Assembly (NCBI RefSeq): GCF_021390645.1
Contig: NZ_JAJEJT010000004.1
Span: 930,001 to 994,000, forward strand
Direction of reading: 5' to 3'
Source of the DNA: Paraburkholderia flagellata
GTDB lineage: Bacteria > Pseudomonadota > Gammaproteobacteria > Burkholderiales > Burkholderiaceae
Length of the DNA: 64,000 nucleotides
Made by a program: the position numbers and the translations under genes. Positions 50,495 to 60,144 of the stretch are shown here, in pieces; positions within the stretch are counted from its first letter, which is position 1; each line of letters begins with the position of its first letter. The notes under the pieces are model-generated. The model did not search any database. It was not told the origin of the DNA and saw only the letters and a list, made by a program, of their open reading frames with translations.

Positions 50495-52276
50495 TCAAAG
50501 AGCGCTCTTTGTGATGTCCAGGTATATCGTCAGAATCTGGAACGGAGTGGGAGTGCTTGTGCGTAGCCCATGCACCACAAACTGCCCCTTGTACTCTCCA
50601 GGTGGCAACCCGACATTATCGGTCGCGTCATACCAGATATCCAGCATGAAAGGTGCACTCGACTGGCAGCCAATGCTGGCGTTCATGGGCCGGATGGAGC
50701 ACGCATTGTGCCGCGTTGCCCGCAGCAATATGGTCGCCTGCTGGCCGTTCAGATCCTGAGCGACAGCTTGAATCGTTGCATAGCCTTGTGGGCTGGTTTG
50801 CAAAGCAGCGGGACCTGTCGCGCTGGTCTGGGCAGGCACGACCCAACCAAAATATGTCGACTGATCCGGCTGAACAACCCCGGCCAGGTTGGTACCGGCC
50901 TGTGCCGTAACTGTCGCCCTTTGCGATGCAGGGTCATTGGGCGGCAAGACTGTACTGGGGACCGCGTTCGACCGCTGGTTGCCAATGCCAAAGGTGCCCG
51001 AAACTATGAAGCTGAAGCCTGTACCCTGGGAGGTAGGACCAAGGTCAAACGATGTCTGGCCATCGGCGCCCATGCCCAATAGCGGGAGTGGCTGCGTTAT
51101 CGGGTTCAGCTGGTAATCGAGCATCTCGCCGGCAGGAGAACTCCGCACATTCAGCTGCACCGAACCCTGGATGGGCGCACCATCGGCATCCAGCAGCAAG
51201 ACGGACCATGGAACGGCTGGGCCGCCCACCATCGGGCTGTCACCGGGGACCACCGTGAGCGTCGTACCGATGACTTCAATTGGCAGCGCGTTGGTGTGAC
51301 CGGCGCCTTGCGCGGTCACGGTCAGGAGACGGTTGCTTTTATCCGTGCCGTACCCAACAACGGTCTGCACGAGTCCGTTTGCGTCCGTGACGCCTTGCGC
51401 GACACTCAGGGTGCCGCCGTTGTCCACAGCAAGACTCACGGGCAGCCCAGAGGCCACGCCATTGGCTGTATGGGCGGTCACACCGATCGTGGCCGTGTTG
51501 CTGGAGGCCCCGGAGAGAATGGGATCTTGCGACTCGGTCATCGTGAAATCAATCGCCCCGGAAGCAAGGGGCGAGATGACCACAGACTGGCTGGCCGAGG
51601 AGCCTGAGATAGTGACAGTCAGCGTGTCGTTACCGGCCTTGAGCGCGGTGTAGGCAAAACCCGCCGTGCCATCGCTCAGCGACGTGACGGACGCCGGTGC
51701 GATCTGATTGCCAGCCGCCGAAGTCAGGGCGACGGGTATACCTCCAACCGGATTGCCGTCCGCGTCCGTTACGGTGGCGATGACCGTCACCGTTCCAAAG
51801 ACTTCCGGTGGCGTTGCGGGTGCGGCAAGCTGGACCGTGGTACCTGTGGTTTCTTCGGTAATAGGCGCAGCATCGACCGAACTGCTGTCGCCCGGGTTGG
51901 TCGATGCCGAGATGTGAATGGTCCGGTTGCTCTCGTCCTCGCCCACGGTAATGGTTGTTGATGCGATGCCATTCGCATCAGTCGTTTCGATCGGGGAACC
52001 AAGAAATTCACCTGAGTCCAGGTCGAATTCCACGATCACGCCTTGCATCGGACGGCCGTTTGTATCGAGTGCCTGGGCAGTGACGGTCGCGACGCTGTTG
52101 TGTGAGCCGGTCTGAATTTGCGGGACGTCGCTGCGTATCGTCAGGCTGCCCAGATCCTGCGGGCTGCCGCTGCTGTTACCGCCACCGCCACATGCGGTCA
52201 GAACAAGGCTCATCAGCGCCGCGGCTACCCAGCGAAAGGAGCGCATTTGAGCGTCGGGGGCGCATATACGGCGCAT
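50495..52276 (-). CDS. Bacterial Ig-like repeat lipoprotein
   Basis: A 593-residue surface or periplasmic lipoprotein. The signal ends at SLVLTACGGGG (Cys at about 29). Several Big_1/invasin-like beta-sandwich repeats follow, marked by TVTAQALDTNGRPMQGVIVE, VTDADGNPVGGIPVALTS, GVTAHTANGVASGLPVSLAV and LLLDADGAPIQGSVQLNV. The C-terminal domain (about 430-593) contains YATIQAVAQDLNGQQATILL and the end LTIYLDITKSAL, which resembles the last domain of such proteins. The start ATG 52276 has GAGG upstream; other Met codons are possible. It likely provides an adhesion or envelope scaffold. Confidence 0.7.
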   Translation of the reverse strand: MRRICAPDAQMRSFRWVAAALMSLVLTACGGGGNSSGSPQDLGSLTIRSDVPQIQTGSHNSVATVTAQALDTNGRPMQGVIVEFDLDSGEFLGSPIETTDANGIASTTITVGEDESNRTIHISASTNPGDSSSVDAAPITEETTGTTVQLAAPATPPEVFGTVTVIATVTDADGNPVGGIPVALTSAAGNQIAPASVTSLSDGTAGFAYTALKAGNDTLTVTISGSSASQSVVISPLASGAIDFTMTESQDPILSGASSNTATIGVTAHTANGVASGLPVSLAVDNGGTLSVAQGVTDANGLVQTVVGYGTDKSNRLLTVTAQGAGHTNALPIEVIGTTLTVVPGDSPMVGGPAVPWSVLLLDADGAPIQGSVQLNVRSSPAGEMLDYQLNPITQPLPLLGMGADGQTSFDLGPTSQGTGFSFIVSGTFGIGNQRSNAVPSTVLPPNDPASQRATVTAQAGTNLAGVVQPDQSTYFGWVVPAQTSATGPAALQTSPQGYATIQAVAQDLNGQQATILLRATRHNACSIRPMNASIGCQSSAPFMLDIWYDATDNVGLPPGEYKGQFVVHGLRTSTPTPFQILTIYLDITKSAL

Positions 52277-52285
52277 GATTCCCAC

Positions 52286-52882
52286 CTCATCCGGAATTGA
52301 ATCCTAAGACTCTTGCGGGTGATGACGTGCTCGCCCTTCCGCTAACTCCTGGGCACTTGAACGTCTAAGGACGCATCAGCCCTTGCTCGGTGCGAGCTAG
52401 TCAGATCTCGGCTCAACGAACATGATGCGGCAAGCCAGGTCCCGGCGGGGGCCAGCGTCAGCAGTGGGCCCGAGCCTTTCAAAACGGCCCCGTTAAATTC
52501 ATGATAGGCAAGGACAGCGCGCGATCCAACCTGGCGCCGTGAATTCGAAAACGGTTGACTAGAACACAAAGGCGCGCGATTGACCGTTGACCATTTACCA
52601 CGTGGTGAGTGACCGTATGGGGTGGGCTCTCGCCTCTCGTCACACCTGCAGCAAGTGGCAATGTGCTTGCGACGGCGCGAGTCGACGCATCGCCTCGGGC
52701 CAATCACAGGCGACACTGGTTGAGTTGTGGAGATAAAGCGGCGTTTCAGAACGTGGACGAAGCGCACGCTGCCTGCAATCTTGCAAAGCGGCTGGGACAA
52801 CACTCCGCGACCTCCAGCGATTGCGACACTGGAATACAGCGTCTCAAGGCGACCGCACTCCTCCAGAAGCAATGACCTTTTT
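52286..52882. other. Gene-poor stretch
   Basis: About 600 bp without a supported gene. Frames here are short or lack starts. The promoter of the Ig-like lipoprotein lies at the left edge. Confidence 0.4.
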
Positions 52883-53251
52883 TCATTCTGTGCCCTCGCC
52901 GTCAGGTCCAAATTTGCGATACGCCGAACAGAGAGCATGGATTCTCTGAACGACCGGCGAACGGTAGTCGAGACACCACACAGTGCGGAGATTGAACAGC
53001 TTGTGAAGGTCCGCATCTTCCTTTGGAAACGGGCGTGCACCTTCACGCACTGCGATCACTCGCGACGCCTCGACGAGCCTGGCGCGCTCCAACCAGTCGC
53101 ATTCAGCACCGTTTGAGTTTAACCAGATCTGGGCCGACTCGATCAGGTGGTCTGTACGTAACCAAACACCCTCTCGCGCAAACGCGAAGAACTGGCCTAC
53201 CACTAGAAAGCACGGCAGTTCACTGCGTGCTTCGTCATCAAAAGCGTTCAC
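52883..53251 (-). CDS. Hypothetical protein
   Basis: A 122-codon frame from GTG 53251, preceded closely by AGGTGAG. The start reads NAFDDEARSELPCFLVVGQF, and EGARPFPKEDADLHKLFNLR is in the second half. It contains four cysteines and is soluble. I do not recognise it. The even amino acid mix favours a real gene; the GTG start and lack of family keep confidence low. Confidence 0.4.
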   Translation of the reverse strand: MNAFDDEARSELPCFLVVGQFFAFAREGVWLRTDHLIESAQIWLNSNGAECDWLERARLVEASRVIAVREGARPFPKEDADLHKLFNLRTVWCLDYRSPVVQRIHALCSAYRKFGPDGEGTE

Positions 53252-53462
53252 GACTCACCTGTTTCGTCTGGGCCCTTTGAATCACATTCGCCGCTTGCAG
53301 CCGGGCGCGTGGCCCGCTGCGTGTGAACGTCTCATATCGGCGAGTCAGTGGACCGTCCGCCCATGCTAACTGAGTGACTCAAACGGTCGACCACAGGCAA
53401 CCGCATAAGGTCTTTGCCGCCCGGAGAATGGGTTCCCGGCAACTACTGTCCACTTCAGCGTA

Positions 53463-54158
53463 TTAGCTCCTACTATCCCCATGGACGGGGAAGTACGGAA
53501 ATATTTCTAGAATTTTATTCATCTCTACGCGGATGGAGTGATAAAAAGTTTCGTCTGATGGGCGAGTAGTTTTTGACAATGTATTTGTGGTTTCGTTTTC
53601 TCCGAACGCATCAGCGCCGGCGTAGGCGACGAGCCCCTCTAATCTCCTTAGCTGGGCCGGAGAGCTTGGGTGTGAAGATGAGTTGCAGAGAAAAAGAATT
53701 TTTAGATTTCTCATAAATTCATTGGCAATCTCGATTTTATTGGAACTATTCCTTTGGTCATCACCCAGGCTACCAAATCCGTTGCACCCTTCTTGCAGTC
53801 GGCAAACCCGATCAACCGAAAACTGATTGCCACAGTGCCTTTTTGTTCGAGCAACCAGCGTACTATTTTTCTCGGCAGATATGCCGACATGAACAAAACG
53901 ATACGCGGAAAGATTACCAGGCCGTGGTTGTAACCACAAATATAAACCTTTCCTTTGAATCTCGATGTCGTCAAGCCACTGGGCATAGACTATCCTTTCG
54001 CGCTCCTGCTTGAATTTCCATAAAGGAGATATGTCAGAAAGCCAGCAATCCCATGATGGATTTCCATCATTTCCATTTCCTTTAACATAATCAGCCAGCG
54101 GGCCGGCTAGTATGAGTTGACCCTTAAATACAAGCTGACTTCGCAACTTCGACGTCAT
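53463..54158 (-). CDS. GIY-YIG-like putative nuclease
   Basis: A 231-residue protein coded by AT-rich DNA, start ATG 54158 with GGAG eight bases upstream. The middle has GLYLWLQPRP (71-80) and YRFVHVGIS (86-94), spaced as the two strands of a GIY-YIG nuclease (G-L-Y and H-V-G). Arg104 follows in TLVARTKRH, and Glu174 in RRLEGLVAYA may be the metal-binding glutamate. The match to the signature is partial: HVG replaces YIG. The N-terminal 60 residues (VFKGQLILAGPLADYVKGNG) look like a specificity domain. No partner methylase or toxin is recognised; the next genes may belong to the same island. Confidence 0.55.
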   Translation of the reverse strand: MTSKLRSQLVFKGQLILAGPLADYVKGNGNDGNPSWDCWLSDISPLWKFKQERERIVYAQWLDDIEIQRKGLYLWLQPRPGNLSAYRFVHVGISAEKNSTLVARTKRHCGNQFSVDRVCRLQEGCNGFGSLGDDQRNSSNKIEIANEFMRNLKILFLCNSSSHPSSPAQLRRLEGLVAYAGADAFGENETTNTLSKTTRPSDETFYHSIRVEMNKILEIFPYFPVHGDSRS

Positions 54159-54508
54159 GGCTGGTTCTCCATCGATGTTGACAAAAATGGCGATCACTCA
54201 ACTCAGCGGGGCACACTGTAAAGATGAGCCAATATCGTAACTTACCGCGCGCCTATCTGTTACATCGGCTTGATTCGATATAATTTTGAAGCGACGCAGC
54301 AAATTCTGGCCAATCATGTATGGTGCGTAGACAGCCCTGAACGGCCGCTTTGATGCTTGGCCGCGACACTCGCGGAATTTATCTGAAGGGCTCAAATGGG
54401 TCCAGGTCGTGTCATGACCACAGTGTGCCGTGTCGCTCAGGTCTCAGAAGCGGCATTCACATCATCCCGATAGACCAGGCCAGTATCACCGGCCCAACTG
54501 CGTCCATA
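54159..54508. other. Gene-poor stretch between two island genes
   Basis: 350 bp of mixed composition without a supported gene. Probably contains the promoter of the GIY-YIG-like gene. Confidence 0.3.
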
Positions 54509-55609
54509 TCAGTTCAAACCGGTGAACTGGTACCTCGAACCCTTCTTCTGGTAGGTGACGACCGTAATATTCGCCTTGCCGGAGATTGCCCTTCCGTGGC
54601 TGGCCTTCGGCTCTCCGGGCAGGACCAGGTGGCGTTTCACCACGAGCCCGAGCAGTTCCTTGATGCACTCCCCGTGGATGAGCAGCTGGCCGACCCCGGT
54701 GTACACGTCCGTCGTTCGGGCGGAGGTCTTGACCTCGAAGAGATCGACCCTGGACGTTGCGACAATGGCGAGATCAATGGCCTGCGCCTTCTGGCTGCTG
54801 CCCTTGTTTCGCAGGTAAAGTTCCAGTGCCCGCACGACCGCACCGTGCTCGACGGTGCGCTTGCCGCCGCCGTGCCCTTTTGTGTGCCCCTCACCCGAAT
54901 ACTCGTCGAAGTAGGCCCGCAGCTTCATCTGGCGATCCGCCGGTGACGCCGGCTGGCCGCCAGCCCCGGCACCACGTGGCTTGCCCAGACCACCCGTGCC
55001 GGTTCCGCCAGACGGTGCCCCGCCCGTGGATTGGCCAGCATCGCTATTCCGTTCTTCGCCTAGCTGGGTCGCGACCTCCCGGGCTTGCTTAGCGAACTCC
55101 CACAGCTGGTCGGCAAGGTCAGGGGCTTTCAACCCGGCAATCAGGATGACCCTTGAGGACTTGGGTTTGTCAGCGGCCTCGACGACAGATGCTGCGAACT
55201 CGCGGAATACCTTGGCCTTCGGAAGCCCCGCAGTGCCCTTTGTCAGGTTGCCGCGATGGGCCACGAAAATATCGCCGCTGCCATCCCGGACAAAGGCGCC
55301 GGCCGCTCGCCGGTTATAGGTGCCAGCCGGAAAGGTCAGCTGGACCTCAATCTCAATGCGATTCGTACTTCCGGGATCAGCGAAAAGGAAGAAGTTCTCC
55401 AGTTTGCCCGGCGCGACGCGCGGTGACCAGGCCCGGACACTGGCGCCAGCCGACGTCTCGAAGTACACCGTGCCGGTATGGAGATTGGATGGGTAGGTTA
55501 TCTCGCGACTCTCCCTGTATGGGAGGACCTTGCGCAACTGGGTCGCAAGTTGCTTGTTCAGTCGCGCGATTTCGGCGACGTCCGTGACCACCTCATAGGC
55601 TTCGTCCAC
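54509..55609 (-). CDS. Two-domain protein with PD-(D/E)XK-like nuclease core
   Basis: A 366-residue protein from GTG 55609 (AGGGGA six bases upstream). Residues 1-185 form a beta-rich domain containing IEIEVQLTFPAGTYNRRAAG and GDIFVAHRGNLTKG. A Gly-rich linker (190-225) follows. The C-terminal domain has Glu255 (VEHGAVVRALELYL), Asp279 (AIDLAIV), Glu292-Val-Lys294 (DLFEVKT) and Gln308 (GVGQLLIHG), matching the E..D..ExK..Q layout of PD-(D/E)XK nucleases. The N-terminal phrase resembles the McrB-type DNA-recognition domain in general character. Function is unknown; a defence or DNA-modification role is an inference. Confidence 0.6.
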   Translation of the reverse strand: MDEAYEVVTDVAEIARLNKQLATQLRKVLPYRESREITYPSNLHTGTVYFETSAGASVRAWSPRVAPGKLENFFLFADPGSTNRIEIEVQLTFPAGTYNRRAAGAFVRDGSGDIFVAHRGNLTKGTAGLPKAKVFREFAASVVEAADKPKSSRVILIAGLKAPDLADQLWEFAKQAREVATQLGEERNSDAGQSTGGAPSGGTGTGGLGKPRGAGAGGQPASPADRQMKLRAYFDEYSGEGHTKGHGGGKRTVEHGAVVRALELYLRNKGSSQKAQAIDLAIVATSRVDLFEVKTSARTTDVYTGVGQLLIHGECIKELLGLVVKRHLVLPGEPKASHGRAISGKANITVVTYQKKGSRYQFTGLN

Positions 55610-55634
55610 AGTAGTCCCCTGCCGCTAGGTTTGC

Positions 55635-56373
55635 CTAGCGTCCATCTTGCCAGAGGAATATCCGCGCAACCATAACCGTCGAGAACTTTCCGTTGAACGC
55701 CCCCTTCCTGGAATTCGCCGGTATGTGGGCCCGCAACAGGTCGACTCCCGAAGTTAAAGTTCCCGACGCCTCAAGAACGCGGATGGTCGACCTCATACTT
55801 CCGGGTTCGGCTAGGACGAGATTGGCATTGCGCCGCCGTGTGACAGGTCCCCGGTGCGTTGCGGACGGTCGATTCACAATGGAAGTCATCGCCTAGAACC
55901 TGGCGCGTTTGTTGTGAGGGGACCGGGGCCAAGTCGGTTTTCCGGGAACACCACGACGTAGTAGTTGCCAGTCATTTCCTTTTCCGTCAGAAGCAGCCGT
56001 GTGCGCACTGCATCGTCACCCTGCACGAGGAATGCGGCTTCAGACGATCTGCCCTCTTCCCATCGGGGGAGTCCCTGTAGGTGTCCCGCTGGATACGGCT
56101 CACCGACCTCGCACGACGGGTCTGCCTGAATAGTGTGGCGAGGTCCTGATTCGTGCGATGGTCCATGATCTTTTGGGCTTTCTTGGGTGGCGCGAGCTCA
56201 TCGTGCCCGATCCGGCGAGCGCTCACAAGGAGCAACCTCTCGGTCTGCATCGCGAGGCATCGACTCGACGCGTGGGCACTCGTCAACGGCCACGCAACAA
56301 CGAGAACCTTTTGCGTGTGGTGTGATCGACATTGTTGGCGTCGAAGATGAAGCAGAATGCAATAAATGGGCAA
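55635..56373 (-). pseudogene. Decayed coding sequence of unknown family
   Basis: Coherent peptide pieces occur in different frames on the minus strand. One frame (56373-55987) ends RADRLKPHSSCRVTMQCA. A second (around 55975-55900) reads TRLLLTEKEMTGNYYVVVFP then ENRLGP. A third (55889-55635) has STIRVLEASGTLTSGVDLLR and GAFNGKFSTVMVARIFLW. Together they look like one gene broken by frameshifts, but I cannot name its family. A 58-bp piece near 55,749 resembles sequence near 57,505. Confidence 0.4.
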
Positions 56374-56385
56374 TCCGAGCGCGGC

Positions 56386-57177
56386 TCAGCGTGCGACTGA
56401 AATCGTCAACTTCCATAAGAACTCCCTTGAGCACAGCGGCACGAGACAATTTTTTCCTTTCGTCTCGGGAGTTATGCGTTCGATGCGCACGTCATATCCA
56501 TCGAACGCAAGGTCATGGCTGATCTTCTCTTCGACTCGCTTAAGGTTGACTGGAGTCCACTCAGTCCACTCCGGACTACGGGTCAACATTCCAACATGGA
56601 CAACCTTCGGCCTCCGCCCAAGATCCAATGCCAAGTGGTCAGCAAAATCAAAGAACGGATCCTCGGTAGTGTAGGCAAGCCCCTGCCCGCTGCGATAGAC
56701 CCTGATCTGGCAAAGAGGGGGCCAGCGAAAGTCTTCGGTCCGGCGACCAGCAACCAACATGTCTGCCGGGAACGCGTTGCGCCGAACCGTATATTGCGCA
56801 AGACCCAACGACCCAGCTACTTTCAAACTGTGGCCAGGCGCGATGCTGACCGAAACCCATTGCCGCGCGACGGCTCCGAGATCAATTACCTCACCCAACT
56901 GGTCAAGACTGAGTAGACAGATACTCTCGGTCGCGCAGACCAGCGTGATCCAAGTATCGTAGCGCGCGCCCTTCGCGAGCCGAGCTATGTCGTCCGGACT
57001 GAAGGCGAAACGCCAGACGGGACCGGATGCGATCGAATACTTGACAAGCAGGCGCCGCTCGCCGTTGATCTCGTAAAAGCCGTCCTGGCCGACCTGATGA
57101 ATCTCGGTCAGTACGGGAAACCCCGCGATCCGGCTTAGCACTGCCCCATAGTACAGGTCTGCGGTTCTCAGCTTCAT
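56386..57177 (-). CDS. Hypothetical protein of the nuclease-like island
   Basis: A 263-residue protein from ATG 57177, preceded by AAGGA. It starts MKLRTADLYYGAVLSRIAGF. The segment YEINGERRLLVKYSIASGPV followed by WRFAFSPDDIARL resembles the beta-hairpin core of restriction-endonuclease-like folds, but no ExK motif is certain. The second half has VSVSIAPGHSLKVAGSLGLA and ends LVPLCSREFLWKLTISVAR. I do not recognise a family. The gene is on the same strand as the PD-(D/E)XK and GIY-YIG-like genes, in the order first, second, third of the island, with decayed DNA between. Confidence 0.55.
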   Translation of the reverse strand: MKLRTADLYYGAVLSRIAGFPVLTEIHQVGQDGFYEINGERRLLVKYSIASGPVWRFAFSPDDIARLAKGARYDTWITLVCATESICLLSLDQLGEVIDLGAVARQWVSVSIAPGHSLKVAGSLGLAQYTVRRNAFPADMLVAGRRTEDFRWPPLCQIRVYRSGQGLAYTTEDPFFDFADHLALDLGRRPKVVHVGMLTRSPEWTEWTPVNLKRVEEKISHDLAFDGYDVRIERITPETKGKNCLVPLCSREFLWKLTISVAR

Positions 57178-57902
57178 TGCCTTCCTTTTCTGGCTTAGCT
57201 TGCCGATGCGCGACATGCGAGCGTCTCCTCGCGCGTGGGCCACGCGCCGACGCCCGTAGACTATGCGCCGCGAGGCTCTCGATGAGCTGATGGGTAGAGC
57301 CGTTGACACGGACCACTTGCAGGAGACTGTCGCTCCCTTCGTGGCGGGCCAACGAACGGGTCGACTCACAAAGACTAAAACTTAGAGGGTAGTCTGCGGT
57401 TCGGCAAGACTGTCATTTGCTAACAACCCGGCGAAAGGCCGAAATACCAACAAGAGCTGTCGCTGGGGTACCGCCGCTCCGAGCTGCCGATGCGGGTCGT
57501 CGACGGAAGTTCAAGGTCGTGGTGCCTCCGATACTCGGATGGTCAACCTCCTACTTCCAGGTGGCCACAGACAGCCGCTCAGGGATTCGGAAGCCCAGCG
57601 ATTCAATTGACGGCTTTGCATATGGGACCTGCCGGACGAGCTACGCACAAAGCTCGGCCCCAGCTGCCGTTGCCCGGCGATCCTGCGCGGTCCGAATTAA
57701 ATGCATGTTGGCGACATCCCGACACATACAAACAACTTACAATCAACGTATAGTAGACATGTCCACTTGTCCGGTACGCCGTCGTCCATCGACTGGTTTT
57801 GCTGCTGGAAATCGCCATTTGCGGCTGGACCCGACGACTCAGACTCTCGCCGGATTGCACAATGGTGTATGACGGCCTCAAATCGTTGCTCGAGGCAAAC
57901 TG
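57178..57902. other. Gene-poor stretch with a degenerate repeat
   Basis: About 725 bp without a supported gene. The stretch near 57505-57562 is a diverged copy of 55749-55806 (by eye about two thirds identity). Other frames lack start signals. Confidence 0.4.
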
Positions 57903-58154
57903 ATGCATAAAACCTTCGAAAACCAGCTCGAACTGGTGTACCGGGACCTGCGCGAGCTTCACGATGTCGCGGCAGATGCGGTGCGCGCAATGGATTCGTC
58001 CGAACGGGCGAGCGGCTCGCGTGTCGCGCTGCGCGCCATTATGATGCGCATAGAAAACATGATCGCAGACGGTCAGCAGGCCGAGCGCGAGCGCCGGGCC
58101 GTTCGTTCCGAGTTGCGCGCGATGTCCGCGCGCCTGCGAGGATCAGAACACTGA
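57903..58154 (+). CDS. Small coiled-coil hypothetical protein
   Basis: An 83-residue helical protein: MHKTFENQLELVYRDLRELH then heptads through VALRAIMMRIENMIADGQQA and a charged C-terminus. GAGG is seven bases before ATG 57903. It is soluble and probably forms a coiled-coil dimer. No family recognised. Confidence 0.5.
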   Translation: MHKTFENQLELVYRDLRELHDVAADAVRAMDSSERASGSRVALRAIMMRIENMIADGQQAERERRAVRSELRAMSARLRGSEH

Positions 58155-58510
58155 TAGCTGGGCGACCGGCATCGGATACGCGCCGGCAGAGTGCCAGCGG
58201 GCGGGCAGGAGCGACATTTGAACATCATCTATGCGCCCTCCGTTCGCACAGTGCTGGTCAGGTGTGCACCCGCGGCGATGCTCACAAAGCCGGCAATGGC
58301 ATGTCGCAGCGCGGGACGCAAAGTCGTCGCCCCGTGCGTGCAACACGCTTCGCCCAGTTCAGTGCGTACTGCACGGGGAGCGAATTTTCGTGTGCATCAA
58401 TCAGGACTGCCACCAGGAAGCGGTCTGCCCGTCTCGGCTAACCATTCATGACGACAGCGGACTCAGCGCCGTCCGGTGGCGTTGCTGTCATTGCGAATGT
58501 CCATCGTCCC
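58155..58510. other. Stretch with possible zinc-ribbon frame
   Basis: A plus-strand frame (58231-58683) includes CINQDCHQEAVCPS and RCCHCECPSSL, cysteine pairs like a zinc ribbon, but lacks a start signal and overlaps the next minus-strand gene. A remnant is possible. Confidence 0.3.
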
Positions 58511-58789
58511 TCAATGCGCTGGAAACGATGATGCGGCGTGGCCGCTGGCGCCAGCGTAAGACTCGGGTCTCTCAATTCGATCAAGTCGGGCTAGCAGATC
58601 CTTTGCCTGTTTCTCAATATGCATGGGTAGCAAAGGTCTGGCCAGAATGCTACGGACCCTGTCCCGCCAGTAGTTCAGGTTGACCATTGCCCCCGTTTCG
58701 ATGCCGCGAACACTATCGGCCGAGTGCTCGAGATGGCTGAGCACGTTCCTGATATGCGCCAGATCCCGTTCAGCGAATTCGTCGCTCAC
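58511..58789 (-). CDS. Small hypothetical protein
   Basis: A 92-residue helical protein from GTG 58789 with GGGGA upstream. It includes FAERDLAHIRNVLSHLEHSA and YWRDRVRSILARPLLPMHIE. Soluble; unknown family. First of a row of small minus-strand genes up to 60560. Confidence 0.5.
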   Translation of the reverse strand: MSDEFAERDLAHIRNVLSHLEHSADSVRGIETGAMVNLNYWRDRVRSILARPLLPMHIEKQAKDLLARLDRIERPESYAGASGHAASSFPAH

Positions 58790-58901
58790 GATAGATTCCC
58801 CGTTGTTTGTTTCCGTCGTATGCGTTCTTGTGTTCACGCTTCTGCTTCCAGCATCGGAGCGACCTGAAATGCAGGCCGTACCCTGCGCCTCCCGACGAAG
58901 C

Positions 58902-59060
58902 TCAGCGTCGTGAGCGGGTTCGTTGCCACCATTCATGGTGATCGAGATTGCGCAGCAGATCGGCCCGACGCCGCTCACGGAGGTAGTGGGCAGTCACGCC
59001 AATCACAGCGATAACAAGCACTATCGTGCCGGCAGCCATACCCAGCCAGGTTTGGTCCAT
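58902..59060 (-). CDS. Very small membrane protein
   Basis: A 52-residue protein: MDQTWLGMAAGTIVLVIAVI then GVTAHYLRERRRADLLRNLD and a short basic tail. One transmembrane helix (about residues 6-25) with positive residues after it predicts the C-terminus in the cytoplasm. ATG 59060 follows GGAGAGG. It is below common length cut-offs but has a strong start signal. Confidence 0.6.
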   Translation of the reverse strand: MDQTWLGMAAGTIVLVIAVIGVTAHYLRERRRADLLRNLDHHEWWQRTRSRR

Positions 59061-59164
59061 GTCAGCCTCTCCAGTGATACCCGGATCGCCGCCTCACGTT
59101 CCGTGCGGCACGCATCTTGAATATAGTCCGTCCCGGTGGCAGACCATCGGCAACGTGCCTGCGC

Positions 59165-59362
59165 TCAGCGCGCCCGGGCGATCGCGCGCAGGACTGCGTC
59201 GCCTCGCGGTGTCACACGAGGCGTTGGCGTGCCCGCTTCGGGTGGCTCAAGCGCAATCAGCTCAAGCTCCCGAAGTGCGCCGAGTTCCAGGCGGTCCGCC
59301 TCCATCCGCTCAGGCGCAGCCTTCACCAGTATTAACGTGGCAAGTTCGTGGGGGCTCAGCAT
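59165..59362 (-). CDS. Small winged-helix-like protein
   Basis: A 65-residue protein starting MLSPHELATLILVKAAPERM, with LELGALRELELIALEPPEAG and PRVTPRGDAVLRAIARAR. The order helix-helix-helix-wing resembles a minimal winged helix. AGGGA lies before ATG 59362. Function unknown; similar short proteins occur on Burkholderiaceae replicons. Confidence 0.55.
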   Translation of the reverse strand: MLSPHELATLILVKAAPERMEADRLELGALRELELIALEPPEAGTPTPRVTPRGDAVLRAIARAR

Positions 59363-59449
59363 GGCATTCCCTGGCGTTGGGACATTGAGAAATAGATCCG
59401 TATTCAGCGGCGATCCGGCCGGTAACGGCTCTCCAGAAGACGGGCTACG

Positions 59450-59986
59450 TTAGCGCGACGGATTTCGCCGCCTGCGGCCCGTCGGCGCCGGCCCATTGAA
59501 GGAATCCGTTTTCTTGCGCGTGATGTGCTGCGAGGCAGCAGGAGCCATCGCATCGACAGCGCAAGCGGAATCATTGGGAGCCGGACTGGACTCCTTCATC
59601 ATGGCGTCGGTAACCCTCAGGCTCCTGGCGATCGTAGCGATTGCCGCTGTCGCGTGCCGGGCCGTTTCGACATAGCCATTGAGGGCAAGCCGGTTCAGCG
59701 CGGCCGACATTTGCAGCGTCATGTCCATCACGGCGCTGGTATGCACGGCGAACTGCGCAGCAAATGGGGGCATCCAACCGGCCTGATTCCAGGCAAGCGG
59801 CTCCGGCGTTTGCGCCGATGGCATGCTCTCGCGTCTGTTCGGCGCTCCGGCGAGTACCACTCCGTACATGGAGAGGTTGTACCGCGCGAGCGCACCAAAG
59901 GCGGCAGCCAGCTCGATAGCCGGTATCGGATATGCGGCCGCGCAGGCGGCAGAAGTGGCAAATGATTTCTGTTCAGGAATGCTCAC
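59450..59986 (-). CDS. Phasin-like protein
   Basis: A 178-residue protein from GTG 59986 with GGAG seven bases upstream. The N-terminal 130 residues are Ala-rich helices (SIPEQKSFATSAACAAAYPI, ELAAAFGALARYNLSMYGVV, AVMDMTLQMSAALNRLALNG), reminiscent of phasins that coat polyhydroxyalkanoate granules. The C-terminal tail is Ser/Pro/Arg-rich. No PHA gene is nearby, so the role is uncertain. Confidence 0.45.
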   Translation of the reverse strand: MSIPEQKSFATSAACAAAYPIPAIELAAAFGALARYNLSMYGVVLAGAPNRRESMPSAQTPEPLAWNQAGWMPPFAAQFAVHTSAVMDMTLQMSAALNRLALNGYVETARHATAAIATIARSLRVTDAMMKESSPAPNDSACAVDAMAPAASQHITRKKTDSFNGPAPTGRRRRNPSR

Positions 59987-60144
59987 GAATTGGCTCCAGG
60001 TGCTCACCAACAGGCGTTGCCGCTGCCACTGCGGCTGATCGTCGGCATGCCCGGCGCCCGCAAACCGACACCGGGCACACCCTGCCGATCAATCTAGAGC
60101 GTTCATTCTAACTTTGTTAAATCCGCGCCATTAATCGATGTTGT

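Noticed and set aside
58231..58683. Zinc-ribbon-like frame
   Set aside because: Cysteine pairs are present, but there is no start signal and it overlaps a better-supported minus-strand gene.
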